64,000 nucleotides of DNA from the NCBI RefSeq assembly GCF_000379765.1, contig NZ_KB903447.1, positions 1 through 64,000 on the forward strand, given 5' to 3'. Positions within the stretch are counted from its first letter, which is position 1, and each line of letters starts with the position of its first letter. Below the pieces are notes generated by a model. That model saw only the letters and a program-made list of their open reading frames with translations. It did no database searches and was not told the origin of the DNA. Position numbers and translations under genes: made by a program. Source of the DNA: Flexithrix dorotheae DSM 6795 (lineage in GTDB: Bacteria; Bacteroidota; Bacteroidia; Cytophagales; Flammeovirgaceae). Below are positions 1 to 8,944 of this stretch, one piece after another.

Positions 1-117
1 CCACTGATCAAAGAGTATTTAAAAGATGGGGTATCTATCAGGAGAATCAGTAAAAATTTAGGTTACAATAATCACATGGGTCTCAACAATTACATCCGCT
101 CCAGAAAAATAAAATAA
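1..117 (+). CDS. 3' end of a gene with a helix-turn-helix tail (5' truncated)
   Basis: An open frame enters from the left edge in frame 1 and stops with TAA at 115-117, leaving 38 codons. The peptide contains a compact helix-turn-helix-like stretch (LKDGVSIRRISKNLGY, residues 7-22) followed by a basic end. This resembles the C-terminal HTH of resolvases, transposases or small DNA-binding proteins, but the fragment is too short to name a family. The reading frame is inferred from absence of stops and HTH-like composition only. Confidence 0.45.
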   Translation, partial: PLIKEYLKDGVSIRRISKNLGYNNHMGLNNYIRSRKIK

Positions 118-490
118 CAACTACAGTCCAGCCTCTAATCTTTGTTTTGTACAATTTATTATTGCGATTTAATGCCTCTCTCATAACACAGTGAAAACTG
201 TTCTATTTGAATTTTTACTTTTGTGCAGGATAATCGGTATGAGAGTTAACCCTCCTTAAGAGAGGATTAAAAAGAGAAGCATAAAAAGGGGTGGATATAA
301 AGTATTTGGTTTAAAAGTTTATAGTCACTACTCGACTTAAGGTAAGAGAAATATTTAAAACACCTCATGGAATTTTATGATTACCCATTTACAGAAGATA
401 AAAACCATTCAGGTAAAAATACTTACAAATATGAAGGAAATAAATTCTCTTTATTAAACTTACAAAAGTGAAGGATATAATTTTGGACCT
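118..490. other. Intergenic region upstream of padR-like gene; possible -7 promoter box
   Basis: No gene is supported here. A sequence TAATTTTG at 478-485 matches the Bacteroidota -7 promoter consensus TAnnTTTG exactly. It lies only 5 bases before the ATG at 491, which would make the PadR transcript leaderless or nearly so. I do not see a convincing TTG-type -33 box at the usual distance, so the promoter is tentative. Confidence 0.35.
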
Positions 491-832
491 ATGAAAAGAA
501 ATCATCTCGGTGAACTGGAAGAATTGGTGATGCTAACGGTAGGCGTGCTTTATGATAATGCTTACAGTGTATCTATAGTGAATGAGCTTTTTGAAAGCAC
601 GGGCAGGGAAATAAATCTAAGTGCCATTCATACAGTGCTTTATCGGTTGGAAGAAAAAGGGTTATTAAATTCAAAGCTAGGGGAGTCTTCTTCGGCAAGA
701 GGGGGAAAGCGCAAACGGCTTTTTTATATCACTCCCTATGGGAAACAGGTATTAGATGAAAACCTGGCCGTTCGGAATAGATTGCGCAATCGAATTCCAA
801 AAATTGCCTTTAACTGGGGGCTATCAACATGA
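491..832 (+). CDS. PadR family transcriptional regulator
   Basis: A 113-residue winged-helix protein. It opens with the typical PadR start (LGELEELVMLTVGVL, residues 6-20) and continues through the recognition helix region (INLSAIHTVLYRLEEKGLL, 41-59) and a basic wing (ARGGKRKRLFYITPYGKQ, 69-86). The length fits the short PadR subfamily 1. The following permease gene starts 19 bases downstream at 852, so the two are probably co-transcribed. In Bacteroidota this PadR-permease pair is common, and the regulator presumably represses the pair in response to a small molecule; the ligand is unknown. The ATG at 491 is preceded by a good -7 box but no clear ribosome binding site. Confidence 0.9.
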   Translation: MKRNHLGELEELVMLTVGVLYDNAYSVSIVNELFESTGREINLSAIHTVLYRLEEKGLLNSKLGESSSARGGKRKRLFYITPYGKQVLDENLAVRNRLRNRIPKIAFNWGLST

Positions 833-851
833 ACCATTTAATGCTATTATC

Positions 852-3470
852 ATGAAATCAGAAAGAAACCCAATTCCCCGAAGACCGCTTCAATTTTTCA
901 GATGGTATTGCCACCCTAATCGCCTGGAGGAATTAGAAGGAGACCTGGAGGAAGTTTTCCATCAGCGGGTTAGCACTAAAGGTTCCAGGATGGCCCACTG
1001 GATGTTGTGGGCTGATGTGATCCGATCTTTCAGACCTTATGCCCTTAAAAAAAATCTACTGTCAAATTCAATTTTTAATCCAAACATTATGCTTCATAAT
1101 TATCTTAAAATAACATTGAGAAACCTGAAAAAAAGCAAGTCATTTTCGGCAATCAATATCATTGGTTTATCCCTAAGTATGTCAGTTTGCCTGTTTATCA
1201 TTATGATTATCCGTGAGCAAATGGCTATAGACAGCCATATTCCTGAAAAGGACCAGATATACAGGGTAATTACTGATACAGGCAGGAAAAATAAAATGGC
1301 TACTTCCCCTTATGAAATATCATCTGCAGTTTCAGCGGTTGATCCCGCTGTGGAGAATTATGCTGTTTTTAATGAAAGTTTCAGGGGAGAGGTACTGGCA
1401 AATGGGAAAAAACTGGGAATGAAAGGTATGTTTGCCTCGGAAAATGCACTGAAATTTTTTGGCTATGAGATGTTGTATGGAAATCAACAAACCGCTCTAA
1501 CCAAAGCATTTACCATTGTACTTGCCCAGCATACTTCAGAAAAGTTTTTTGGAAAAGGTATCAATCCAATTGGAAAACAGTTCACATTATTTACGAGCGT
1601 TGAAGAAGAACCCCAGCATTACCAGGTCACAGGAGTAATTGCTGAAAATGGGACACAAACGCACTTGAAATTTGATGCGTTGGGTTCAGCTGAGTCAATT
1701 CAATCATTAGAAGACCGGGGAGCTATCAGGGCGGTTACACCTTGGGAAAATATTTACACCTCCTTCAACTATCTCAAACTAAAAAAGAATGCTTCTCCTG
1801 AAAAAGTGGAGGAAAATATGGCCAAATTAGCTGCAAATGGTTTTGTTCATCCCGATTTTAAAGATACCCGTCTATTATTGCAACCATTGGAAGAAGTCAC
1901 TCCTTTTAAGGAGGAAATGACAAATGCTCCGGAGGGTGTAATGCCTATGTTCGTATTGTGGTTTTTGGGAGGAATTGCTGGCCTTATCATGTTTATGGCA
2001 GGATTTAATTATACCAATTTATCAATTGCCCGCTCACTCAACAGAGCCAGAGAAGTTGGAATAAGAAAAGTTAGTGGGGCAAATAAAGGACAAATCATTA
2101 TTCAGTTTCTGATGGAAGCCATGCTTATTTCCCTGATTTCCCTGGGGTTTGGAATCTTTTTCCTTCAATGGGTTATAGATGGATTTATGAGCATTGACCC
2201 AGCCATTCACATGTTTTTTAAATTCAAATCTGATTGGATGGTTTATGGGTTGTTTATTTTGTTTGCACTTTCTGTTGGATTTTTTGCGGGGATTATTCCA
2301 GCCAGCTTTATGGCTCGTTTTCATCCGGCAAAAGTATTGAAAGGATTTGGCCAACTGGGCAATCGAAAATTCACAGCCAGAAAAATTCTGGTGGTGGCTC
2401 AATTTTGTATTTCAATGGTGTTTGTAGTAACTGCACTTACATCTTATGATCAGTTTCAACATACTATGAGTGCTGATCTGGGACTGAACGGAGAAAATGT
2501 CATTAACATTCCTTTACAGGGCAATAAACCAGAGATAATAAAAACACAATTTGAAAAATTACCTGAAGTAACAGAGACTTCATTAACCAATCTTGTGCTT
2601 AATACAAACCGGAAGATGGGCTTGTATTTATCCTCTCATGAATCTGTTGATTCATTTTATGTGAATTGTATCAATGCTTCAAGCAATTTTATTCCTATGA
2701 TGAATATCGATTTGCTGGTGGGAGATATTCCTGCTGATGGAGTGAAAAATCAGATTCTGATCAATGAAAAAACGGTAAAGTTACTCGGATTTAAAAATCC
2801 CACAGATGCCCTGGGAAGTTCCTGGACAATCGAAAAAGAAGCTGTAATGATCAGTGGAGTGCTAAAGGATTTTTCCTATGCCAGTGCTCAAGATCTAATC
2901 GGACCATTTATAATTCGATCGAATCTCAATGCGTACAATAATCTTAGTATTAAGGTAAATTCAGAGGATTTTCAAGCATTAAAAACAAGCCTGACAAATG
3001 CATGGCAGGAAATTGATCAGGAGCATGAATTTGAATTTCATTTTTACAGGGATCAATTGGAAGAAGCCCAGGTTATTTTTGTCATTCTTTCTAAAATAAT
3101 AGGTTTTGCTGGAGTTTTAAGTGTTTCCATTGCAGCTTTTGGTTTACTGGGAATGGCCATTTACAATACAAATTCACGCAATAAAGAAATGGGAATCAGG
3201 AAAGCGTTGGGAGCCAACCTGAAAGCGGTATTTACAAGTCTTTCTGGAAGTTTTATTACCCTTTTAGGAATTTCAATCCTTTTGGCTTTGCCTCTTTCAT
3301 GGTGGATTAATGACTTATGGCTGCAAAATTTTCCTTATAGGATAAATATCAGTTATTATGGTTTAGGTCTGGGGGCATTAATCATATTGAGTGCAGGTAT
3401 GCTTGCAATTGGTTCACAGGTTGTGAGGGTAATTCGACTTAACCCTGTTGATATATTAAGAGATGAATAA
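852..3470 (+). CDS. FtsX/MacB-type ABC transporter permease with N-terminal prefix domain
   Basis: An 872-residue inner-membrane protein with two MacB periplasmic core/FtsX halves. The first membrane helix is at FSAINIIGLSLSMSVCLFI after about 100 soluble residues, and FtsX helix bundles occur in the middle and at the C-terminus. The conserved Bacteroidota signatures NRAREVGIRKVSGA and NKEMGIRKALGA end the coupling segments. The soluble N-terminus (PRRPLQFFRWYCHPNRLEEL) matches what is annotated elsewhere as a permease prefix domain 2, found with PadR partners. I start it at ATG 852 rather than at 756, because the earlier start would overlap padR by 77 bases and adds residues unlike the family. 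No ATPase gene is adjacent, so the ATPase partner must lie elsewhere. Substrate unknown. Confidence 0.88.
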   Translation: MKSERNPIPRRPLQFFRWYCHPNRLEELEGDLEEVFHQRVSTKGSRMAHWMLWADVIRSFRPYALKKNLLSNSIFNPNIMLHNYLKITLRNLKKSKSFSAINIIGLSLSMSVCLFIIMIIREQMAIDSHIPEKDQIYRVITDTGRKNKMATSPYEISSAVSAVDPAVENYAVFNESFRGEVLANGKKLGMKGMFASENALKFFGYEMLYGNQQTALTKAFTIVLAQHTSEKFFGKGINPIGKQFTLFTSVEEEPQHYQVTGVIAENGTQTHLKFDALGSAESIQSLEDRGAIRAVTPWENIYTSFNYLKLKKNASPEKVEENMAKLAANGFVHPDFKDTRLLLQPLEEVTPFKEEMTNAPEGVMPMFVLWFLGGIAGLIMFMAGFNYTNLSIARSLNRAREVGIRKVSGANKGQIIIQFLMEAMLISLISLGFGIFFLQWVIDGFMSIDPAIHMFFKFKSDWMVYGLFILFALSVGFFAGIIPASFMARFHPAKVLKGFGQLGNRKFTARKILVVAQFCISMVFVVTALTSYDQFQHTMSADLGLNGENVINIPLQGNKPEIIKTQFEKLPEVTETSLTNLVLNTNRKMGLYLSSHESVDSFYVNCINASSNFIPMMNIDLLVGDIPADGVKNQILINEKTVKLLGFKNPTDALGSSWTIEKEAVMISGVLKDFSYASAQDLIGPFIIRSNLNAYNNLSIKVNSEDFQALKTSLTNAWQEIDQEHEFEFHFYRDQLEEAQVIFVILSKIIGFAGVLSVSIAAFGLLGMAIYNTNSRNKEMGIRKALGANLKAVFTSLSGSFITLLGISILLALPLSWWINDLWLQNFPYRINISYYGLGLGALIILSAGMLAIGSQVVRVIRLNPVDILRDE

Positions 3471-3962
3471 GTTGGGTCAGAATACCTTCTTACGGTGCCC
3501 CTGACCTTCTTTTTAAATTATATTAAGCAGATTTTTTTTTTTGCCTAAGTCCTTCTTTGGGAGTTTCTCTAAATAAGAACAATTAAAAACCGTGGGGCAA
3601 TTTTAAAGATAATTATTACGAGGAAATCAGCTAAGTCAAAATATAACTATTTCAATAAAAAACATTATTATTTAAATAATCATAACTTTGATTATGTTAA
3701 GTAAATAATGCCGTGTATTTTTATTTGAAAATGACCATGTGTATTTTAAATGCTCTATCCAAAATGGCTACATTCTTATAATCCATTAACACTGCCCCAC
3801 TATTTTTCATACTTTCCAACCGAATCCCAGGCGGGTTACATATAAAAATTTTGATGGTTCCTCATATTAAATTATTCTGAAATAACTTTTTCAAATTTTT
3901 CTTGGAATTATAAATAGAATATGTTTTAATTGCATTATTTAATAGACTTATTAAATAAAGTT
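3471..3962. other. Intergenic region with weak terminator and candidate promoter
   Basis: No gene is supported. GGTCAG (3475-3480) and CTGACC (3501-3506) can pair just after the permease stop and are followed by TTCTTTTT; this is a weak terminator candidate with a 20-base loop. Near the right end, TTG at 3902-3904 and TATGTTTT at 3920-3927 resemble a Bacteroidota promoter with a shorter than usual spacer. This would favour the TetR start at 3963 over that at 3930. Confidence 0.3.
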
Positions 3963-4577
3963 ATGAGTGCGGAAGAAAAAATGGAAATTACCATTCTGAA
4001 AGTAGCCACAAGGTTGTTTTTAGAAAAAGGGTTTAAAGCAACTTCTACTACAGAAATTGCCAAAGAAGCGGGATGCAATCAGGCATTGGTTCACTATTAT
4101 TACCGAACCAAGGATAAATTATTTGATGCCATTTTCGAGAAAAAAATTAAGGTTTTTATCGGGAGTTTATTACAAATAGGGCATGAGGATTTACCCTTTG
4201 AAGAGAAATTGAAAAAGAAAATAGAATCTCATTTCGATGCGATTAAAGAAGATCCCAGACTTCCGCTTTTCTTTTTTGGTGAAATTAACTCCAATCCGAA
4301 GCGGATGGAATCGATAAGAGAAATTATTGGAGATCTTCCCCAAATGGTTTTGGTTCAAATGCAAAAGGAACTGGATGAGGAAATCTCCAAAGGAAATGTG
4401 AGGCCAATGACGGTTTATGACCTTTTATTGAGCATAGTTTCTTTGAATATAATAGTTTTCCTTGCTGAACCTATGTTTAAAACCATTACAAAAATTTCTG
4501 ATGAAGAATTTTCCAAACTTCGGGAAAGAAGAAAAAAGGAAAATGTGGAAATTATTTTAAGAAGTTTGAAACCTTAG
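3963..4577 (+). CDS. TetR/AcrR family transcriptional regulator of the efflux operon
   Basis: A protein of about 204 residues. The N-terminal TetR helix-turn-helix is clear: ILKVATRLFLEKGFKATSTT, then EIAKEAGCNQALVHYYYRTKDKL. A helical ligand-binding domain follows. An upstream in-frame ATG at 3930 would add 11 residues; I prefer 3963 because the family domain begins right after it and the candidate -7 box at 3920 would leave no leader for the earlier start. The gene lies 7 bases before the TolC-like gene and heads the TetR-TolC-HlyD-ABC order seen in ybh-type exporters, where the E. coli counterpart CecR regulates the pump. It probably represses this operon until an exported compound binds. 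Confidence 0.9.
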   Translation: MSAEEKMEITILKVATRLFLEKGFKATSTTEIAKEAGCNQALVHYYYRTKDKLFDAIFEKKIKVFIGSLLQIGHEDLPFEEKLKKKIESHFDAIKEDPRLPLFFFGEINSNPKRMESIREIIGDLPQMVLVQMQKELDEEISKGNVRPMTVYDLLLSIVSLNIIVFLAEPMFKTITKISDEEFSKLRERRKKENVEIILRSLKP

Positions 4578-4584
4578 TCATATT

Positions 4585-5838
4585 ATGAAAAATATTTTGA
4601 GGAGCATCCTTTTTGGCATCAGCTTTTATTCCACCCAGGTATTTGGTCAAATCACACTGGAAGAATGCCAAACTAAAGCCCGGGAAAATTTCCCATTAAT
4701 TCAACAATATGAGTTGATTGAACAAACCAGGGAATATACGCTTTCCAATGCGGGAAAAGCTTTTTTACCTCAATTGGATGTCACCTTGATTGGTGGGGTG
4801 ATTGAAGGCCTGCCCTCATTTGGTGCACCTGGCTCCGAGTCTTCCTCTACCGAATTCAACATGATTTCGATGGTTCAGTTTAACCAAGTAATCTGGGATG
4901 GGGGATTAACTAAAGCCAGTAAAGCAGCCACAACAGCCAATGCAGAAATTGAAAAAGCGAATCTTGAAGTATCACTTTACAGTCTGGAAGAACGGGTAAA
5001 CAATCTGTTCTTTGGAGTCTTGCTTATTGAAGAACAGATTGCGCAAATGGAAATTCTGAAATCCACCCTTCAGCGGAATATGAAAAGAGTGGAAGTGGCT
5101 GTGGAAAATGGAACAGCTTTTAAATCGGATATTGATGAAATTAAAGTTGAAGTTATTAATGTGGATCAGAAGGTGGCAGAGCTACAATTCAACAAAAAGG
5201 CTTACTTAAATGTGTTAGCTGCCATGATAGGGGAAACTATTCCACCGAAAACCAAACTGGAGAGACCTGCAATAGATGATTCATTTATAGCCCTGGAAAA
5301 TAACCGTCCGGAACTAAATCTTTACCAAAACCAGGAATTTCTGATTGAAGCCAAAAGTAATATTGATAAAGCCATGCTTTATCCAAAAATTGGCATCATG
5401 GGCATTGGGACTTTCATACAACCGGGGGTAGACTTTGGAACTTCAAAACTCAATAATATTTTGGTTGGGGGACTTAGCCTCAATTGGACGCTAGGTAATC
5501 TTTATCAAAATAACAACAATAAAAAGCTCACAGAAATCAATCTGCAAAAAGTAAAAGTGCAGCGGGAAACTTTTTTGTTCAACACCAATCTAGAATTGAC
5601 ACAAACTCAACAGGAACTCGATAAATTCAAAACTTTAATCGATCAGGACAAGGAACTGCTTACTTTAAAAAGCGGAATAAAACAGGCTTATGAGGTAAAA
5701 TATGAAAATGGCGTAAGTACCATGTCTCAATTGCTGGATAAGGTAAATGATGAAAATGCCGCCAAACAAAACCTGATCATGCATGAAATTCAATACCTCA
5801 TGAAAGTCTATCAATATAAAAATAAATCTGGGAATTAA
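4585..5838 (+). CDS. TolC family outer membrane efflux protein
   Basis: A 417-residue protein with a signal peptide (hydrophobic stretch and AQ-type end near residue 22, VFGQ). It has the TolC layout of two related halves rich in long helices. Characteristic pieces are ITLEECQTKARENFPLIQQYE at the start of the mature protein and the Gln/Asn/Glu-rich coiled segments (LEERVNNLFFGVLLIEEQI; LELTQTQQELDKFKTLI). It should form the outer-membrane channel for the exporter encoded just downstream. The start is fixed by the signal peptide, and the gene is 7 bases after the TetR stop, so the two are co-transcribed. Length is typical for Bacteroidota TolC proteins. Confidence 0.92.
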   Translation: MKNILRSILFGISFYSTQVFGQITLEECQTKARENFPLIQQYELIEQTREYTLSNAGKAFLPQLDVTLIGGVIEGLPSFGAPGSESSSTEFNMISMVQFNQVIWDGGLTKASKAATTANAEIEKANLEVSLYSLEERVNNLFFGVLLIEEQIAQMEILKSTLQRNMKRVEVAVENGTAFKSDIDEIKVEVINVDQKVAELQFNKKAYLNVLAAMIGETIPPKTKLERPAIDDSFIALENNRPELNLYQNQEFLIEAKSNIDKAMLYPKIGIMGIGTFIQPGVDFGTSKLNNILVGGLSLNWTLGNLYQNNNNKKLTEINLQKVKVQRETFLFNTNLELTQTQQELDKFKTLIDQDKELLTLKSGIKQAYEVKYENGVSTMSQLLDKVNDENAAKQNLIMHEIQYLMKVYQYKNKSGN

Positions 5839-5931
5839 AACAAGAATTTTAGCTCTCCAGATCTTCAAGGATTCAGGACTTAATAAAATGTTTTAGAACA
5901 AAATCTTCTAAAAATGCAAATTCATATAAAA

Positions 5932-6855
5932 ATGAAACCTCTTTTTTCCATCATTATTTTGCTTTCCACTCACCTTTTCTCCTGTGTGGAAGAGGAATCC
6001 CTTGCTGATGCAACCGGTGTGTTTGAAGCTACTGAAATCATCGTTTCCGCTGAAGCAAATGGGAAAATTTTGTCTTTTGATATTAATGAAGGAGACCTAT
6101 TAAAAAAGGATAACATCGTAGGATTAATTGACAGCACACAATTATATCTCACTAAACTTCAGCTAAAAGCCAGTAAAAATGCTGTGGAATCAGGGAAGCC
6201 AGATGTACGGACTCAGATTGAAGCTACTGAAAGGGAAATTGCGAAACAGGAACGGGAAAAAGAAAGAGTTAAAAAATTACTTGCCGGAGATGTAGCAACC
6301 CAAAAACAACTGGATGATATTGAAGCTGCGATTGAAATTTTAGAATCCAGGCTAAAATCACAAAAAAGCAGTCTGAATACCAATGTAACTGCTATTGATG
6401 CGCAAAGCAAAACAATTGATGTGCAGATTGCCCAGGTGGAAGATCAACTGGAAAAATGTAAGGTAAAAAGCCCAATCGATGGTACTGTACTTGTAAAATA
6501 TGCAGAGAAAGGGGAAATGGCTGCTATGGGAAAAGCATTATATAAAGTTGCCGATGTGGACAACATGATATTAAAAGCTTATGTAACCGGAGATCAACTG
6601 GCAAAACTCAAAATTGGACAGGAAGTGGATGTTTTGGCTGAATTCGGGAAAACCGAAACCAAAAACTACAAAGGAAAAATCACCTGGATTTCCAGTAAAT
6701 CTGAATTTACCCCCAAAACAATCCAAACCCAGGATGAAAGGGCTAATCTGGTTTATGCAGTGAAAATTGCGGTTAAAAATGATGGTTTTTTAAAGATTGG
6801 AATGTACGGTGGATTTAAGATGAGTTTGGGGAATGGCCCAATTGCGGAGGAATAA
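5932..6855 (+). CDS. HlyD family periplasmic adaptor lipoprotein (YbhG-like)
   Basis: A 307-residue membrane fusion protein. Starting at ATG 5932 it has a lipoprotein signal, with a hydrophobic run ending LFSC, which anchors it to the inner membrane. An alternative ATG at 5914 adds six residues before the signal. The biotinyl-lipoyl halves flank a long helical hairpin (residues ~75-165, Glu/Lys/Gln-rich, EIAKQEREKERVKKLLAG). The second lipoyl half is marked by CKVKSPIDGTVL, followed by the beta-barrel domain. It bridges the ABC transporter to TolC. The context (TolC before; two ATPases and two ABC-2 permeases after) points to a YbhGFSR-type drug exporter. Confidence 0.92.
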   Translation: MKPLFSIIILLSTHLFSCVEEESLADATGVFEATEIIVSAEANGKILSFDINEGDLLKKDNIVGLIDSTQLYLTKLQLKASKNAVESGKPDVRTQIEATEREIAKQEREKERVKKLLAGDVATQKQLDDIEAAIEILESRLKSQKSSLNTNVTAIDAQSKTIDVQIAQVEDQLEKCKVKSPIDGTVLVKYAEKGEMAAMGKALYKVADVDNMILKAYVTGDQLAKLKIGQEVDVLAEFGKTETKNYKGKITWISSKSEFTPKTIQTQDERANLVYAVKIAVKNDGFLKIGMYGGFKMSLGNGPIAEE

Positions 6856-6919
6856 AAGAAAATTTGTATGGGAAATCAAGCGAACGCTTACGCCAGGGTT
6901 ACTATCTTCTTTTGTCCTG

Positions 6920-6947
6920 GCAGGGTCTTCTCGCAGAGTGATCCTGC
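6920..6947. repeat. Imperfect hairpin with GCAGGGTC stem in the operon spacer
   Basis: GCAGGGTC (6920-6927) pairs with GATCCTGC (6940-6947), with one G-T wobble and a 12-base loop. The same left arm, GCAGGGTC, forms a perfect hairpin at 8734-8760 in the next long spacer of the operon. It lies in the 181-base gap between the HlyD gene and the first ATPase gene and has no U-run, so it is not an obvious terminator. Confidence 0.5.
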
Positions 6948-7036
6948 GCATAGTATAAAGTTATAGCTGGATGCTCGATCCAAATTCAGTTTTTATTATT
7001 TAACATCCAACTTCTAATCCCTAATTTCAATAAAAT

Positions 7037-7963
7037 ATGAAATCAGTAATTGTTCAGGATATTAAAAGGAATTATGGTAAAGTGGAAGCCTTAAAAGGCA
7101 TCAGCTTTGAGGTAGATGCTGGGGAAATTTTTGGGATCATAGGACCAGATGGTGCCGGTAAAACTACCCTTTTTCGCATCCTGACTACTTTACTGTTGGC
7201 AGATTCCGGATTTGCTTCGGTGGATGGTAATGATGTGGTAAAGGAATTTAAAAGCATCAGGAAAAAAATTGGCTATATGCCGGGTAGATTTTCCCTATAC
7301 CAGGATCTTACTGTGGAAGAAAACCTGAAGATTTTTGCTACAATTTTCGAGACAACCATTGAGGAAAATTACCATCTCATAAAAGACATTTACCAGCAAA
7401 TTGAGCCATTTAAAAAAAGAAAAGCTGGAGCCCTTTCTGGCGGGATGAAACAAAAACTGGCCCTGAGTTGTGCCTTAATTCACAAACCAGTGGTACTTTT
7501 CCTGGATGAACCTACTACCGGGGTTGATCCTGTTTCCAGGAAAGAATTTTGGGAAATGCTGGATAAACTCAAACATCAGGGAATTACCATTCTGGTATCT
7601 ACACCTTATATGGATGAAGCCAGTCTGTGCAACAGAATAGGGCTGATACAGGATGGAAATTTCCTGAAAATAGATACACCTGAAAATATCATCAATCAAT
7701 ACGAAAATGTGCTGTTGGCTGCTCAGAGTGACAAGATGTCTAAACTTCTGAAGGATTTGAGGGCGGAAGCAGATGTGCATACCTGTTTTGCTTTTGGAGA
7801 CTCCCATCATATTACCATTAAAAAAGAAAGTCTGGTTGAAAACGGGGGGAATTTCTCTATTGAAAAGTTAACCAGTGAGCTATCTAAAAAAGGGCATCAG
7901 GGAATTCATATCGAACCCATAAAAGCAGGAATTGAGGATTGTTTTATGGAATTGGCAGATTAA
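7037..7963 (+). CDS. ABC transporter ATP-binding protein (YbhF-type, first ATPase)
   Basis: A 308-residue ABC ATPase. Walker A is GPDGAGKTT (the second residue of the usual GxxGxGKT is P-D rather than P-N or A-N), the signature is LSGGMKQKLAL, and Walker B is VVLFLDEPTTGVDP. A C-terminal extension of ~90 residues of the drug-exporter type follows the core. It energises export together with the second ATPase gene. In E. coli both ATPase halves are fused in YbhF; here they are separate proteins whose coding regions nearly touch, 11 bases apart with the start at 7975. The protein acts at the cytoplasmic face of the membrane. Confidence 0.93.
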   Translation: MKSVIVQDIKRNYGKVEALKGISFEVDAGEIFGIIGPDGAGKTTLFRILTTLLLADSGFASVDGNDVVKEFKSIRKKIGYMPGRFSLYQDLTVEENLKIFATIFETTIEENYHLIKDIYQQIEPFKKRKAGALSGGMKQKLALSCALIHKPVVLFLDEPTTGVDPVSRKEFWEMLDKLKHQGITILVSTPYMDEASLCNRIGLIQDGNFLKIDTPENIINQYENVLLAAQSDKMSKLLKDLRAEADVHTCFAFGDSHHITIKKESLVENGGNFSIEKLTSELSKKGHQGIHIEPIKAGIEDCFMELAD

Positions 7964-7974
7964 CTAAATACTCA

Positions 7975-8706
7975 ATGAAAGTAATTGAAGCTGAAAATTT
8001 AACCAAGCGTTTCGGACAGTTTACTGCTGTTGATCACATCTCTTTTGCTGTAGAAAAAGGGGAGATATTTGGTTTCCTGGGTGCCAATGGAGCGGGAAAA
8101 ACTACGGCCATGAGAATGCTGTGCGGGTTGAGTAAACCCACTTCGGGAAAGGGAACGGTTTCAGGTTTTGATATTGATAAGGAATCGGAAGCTGTGAAAA
8201 AGAGTATTGGCTACATGAGTCAGAAATTTGCCCTTTACGAAGATCTAAAAGTATGGGAAAACCTGCGTTTGTATGGGGGAATTTATGGAATGGATAATAA
8301 GGCCATCGGACCGAAAATAGATGAATTATTACAACAACTTGGATTCGAAAGTGAGAAAGATACTATGGTAAAATCTTTACCACTGGGCTGGAAGCAGAAA
8401 CTGGCATTTTCCGCAGCCATATTTCACGAACCAAAAATTGTGTTTTTGGATGAACCCACAGGAGGCGTTGACCCGGCTGCCAGAAGGCAATTTTGGGAAT
8501 TAATTTATGATGCCGCTGATCGGGGAATTACGGTTTTTGTAACTACACACTATATGGATGAAGCAGAATACTGTAACCGGGTTTCCATTATGGTAGATGG
8601 CAGAATTGAAGCCCTGGATACACCAAAGAATTTGAAAAAACAATTTGAAGCCGAAAATATGGATCAGGTATTTCACCAATTAGCCAGGAGGGCAAAACGG
8701 AATTAG
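7975..8706 (+). CDS. ABC transporter ATP-binding protein (YbhF-type, second ATPase)
   Basis: A 243-residue ABC ATPase. Walker A is GANGAGKTT and Walker B is IVFLDEPTGGVDP. The signature motif is degenerate (LPLGWKQKLAF instead of LSGGxxQR), a pattern usual in one half of YbhF-type transporters. I choose ATG 7975 (MKVIEAENLTKRF) because the family begins there and an earlier start at 7939 would overlap the upstream gene. It probably pairs with the first ATPase as a heterodimer. A 238-base spacer with four hairpins follows before the permease genes. Confidence 0.92.
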   Translation: MKVIEAENLTKRFGQFTAVDHISFAVEKGEIFGFLGANGAGKTTAMRMLCGLSKPTSGKGTVSGFDIDKESEAVKKSIGYMSQKFALYEDLKVWENLRLYGGIYGMDNKAIGPKIDELLQQLGFESEKDTMVKSLPLGWKQKLAFSAAIFHEPKIVFLDEPTGGVDPAARRQFWELIYDAADRGITVFVTTHYMDEAEYCNRVSIMVDGRIEALDTPKNLKKQFEAENMDQVFHQLARRAKRN

Positions 8707-8733
8707 AAATTTGGACACGAAGAAAATTCCCCA

Positions 8734-8926
8734 GCAGGGTCTGCATTTTTGTGACCCTGCCTCAATTTGGCTTCTGAAGCACGATGGACACAAGGTCTTT
8801 GGCGAAGACCTTGCTGTGAAAAGTAATTTGGAGAAAGGTTGGGAATAGATCTTTTTGACTGGATGGAAGTTGCAAACTTCCACTTATTAACAAGGCTTAA
8901 GTAGTCGCTTCGCTTATACTTAAGCC
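8734..8926. repeat. Array of four strong hairpins inside the efflux operon
   Basis: Four perfect inverted repeats lie one after another in the 238-base spacer. GCAGGGTC/GACCCTGC occupies 8734-8760 (11-base loop). CAAGGTCTT/AAGACCTTG occupies 8791-8813 (5-base loop). TGGAAGTT/AACTTCCA occupies 8864-8882 (3-base loop). GGCTTAAGTA/TACTTAAGCC occupies 8894-8926 (13-base loop). None is followed by a run of T on the plus strand, so simple termination is unlikely. They may be processing sites that set ATPase:permease ratios, or degenerate REP-like insertions. The sequences differ, so this is not a simple tandem repeat. Confidence 0.6.
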
Positions 8927-8944
8927 AGAAATAGAATTTTAAAA

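Noticed and set aside
756-851. Earlier start for the FtsX permease within the padR-like gene.
   Set aside because: It would overlap the PadR coding region and add 32 residues that do not resemble the family N-terminus; ATG 852 fits better.
8734-8926. The hairpin series as a CRISPR-like or tandem repeat array.
   Set aside because: The four stems have different sequences and irregular spacing, with no repeated unit.
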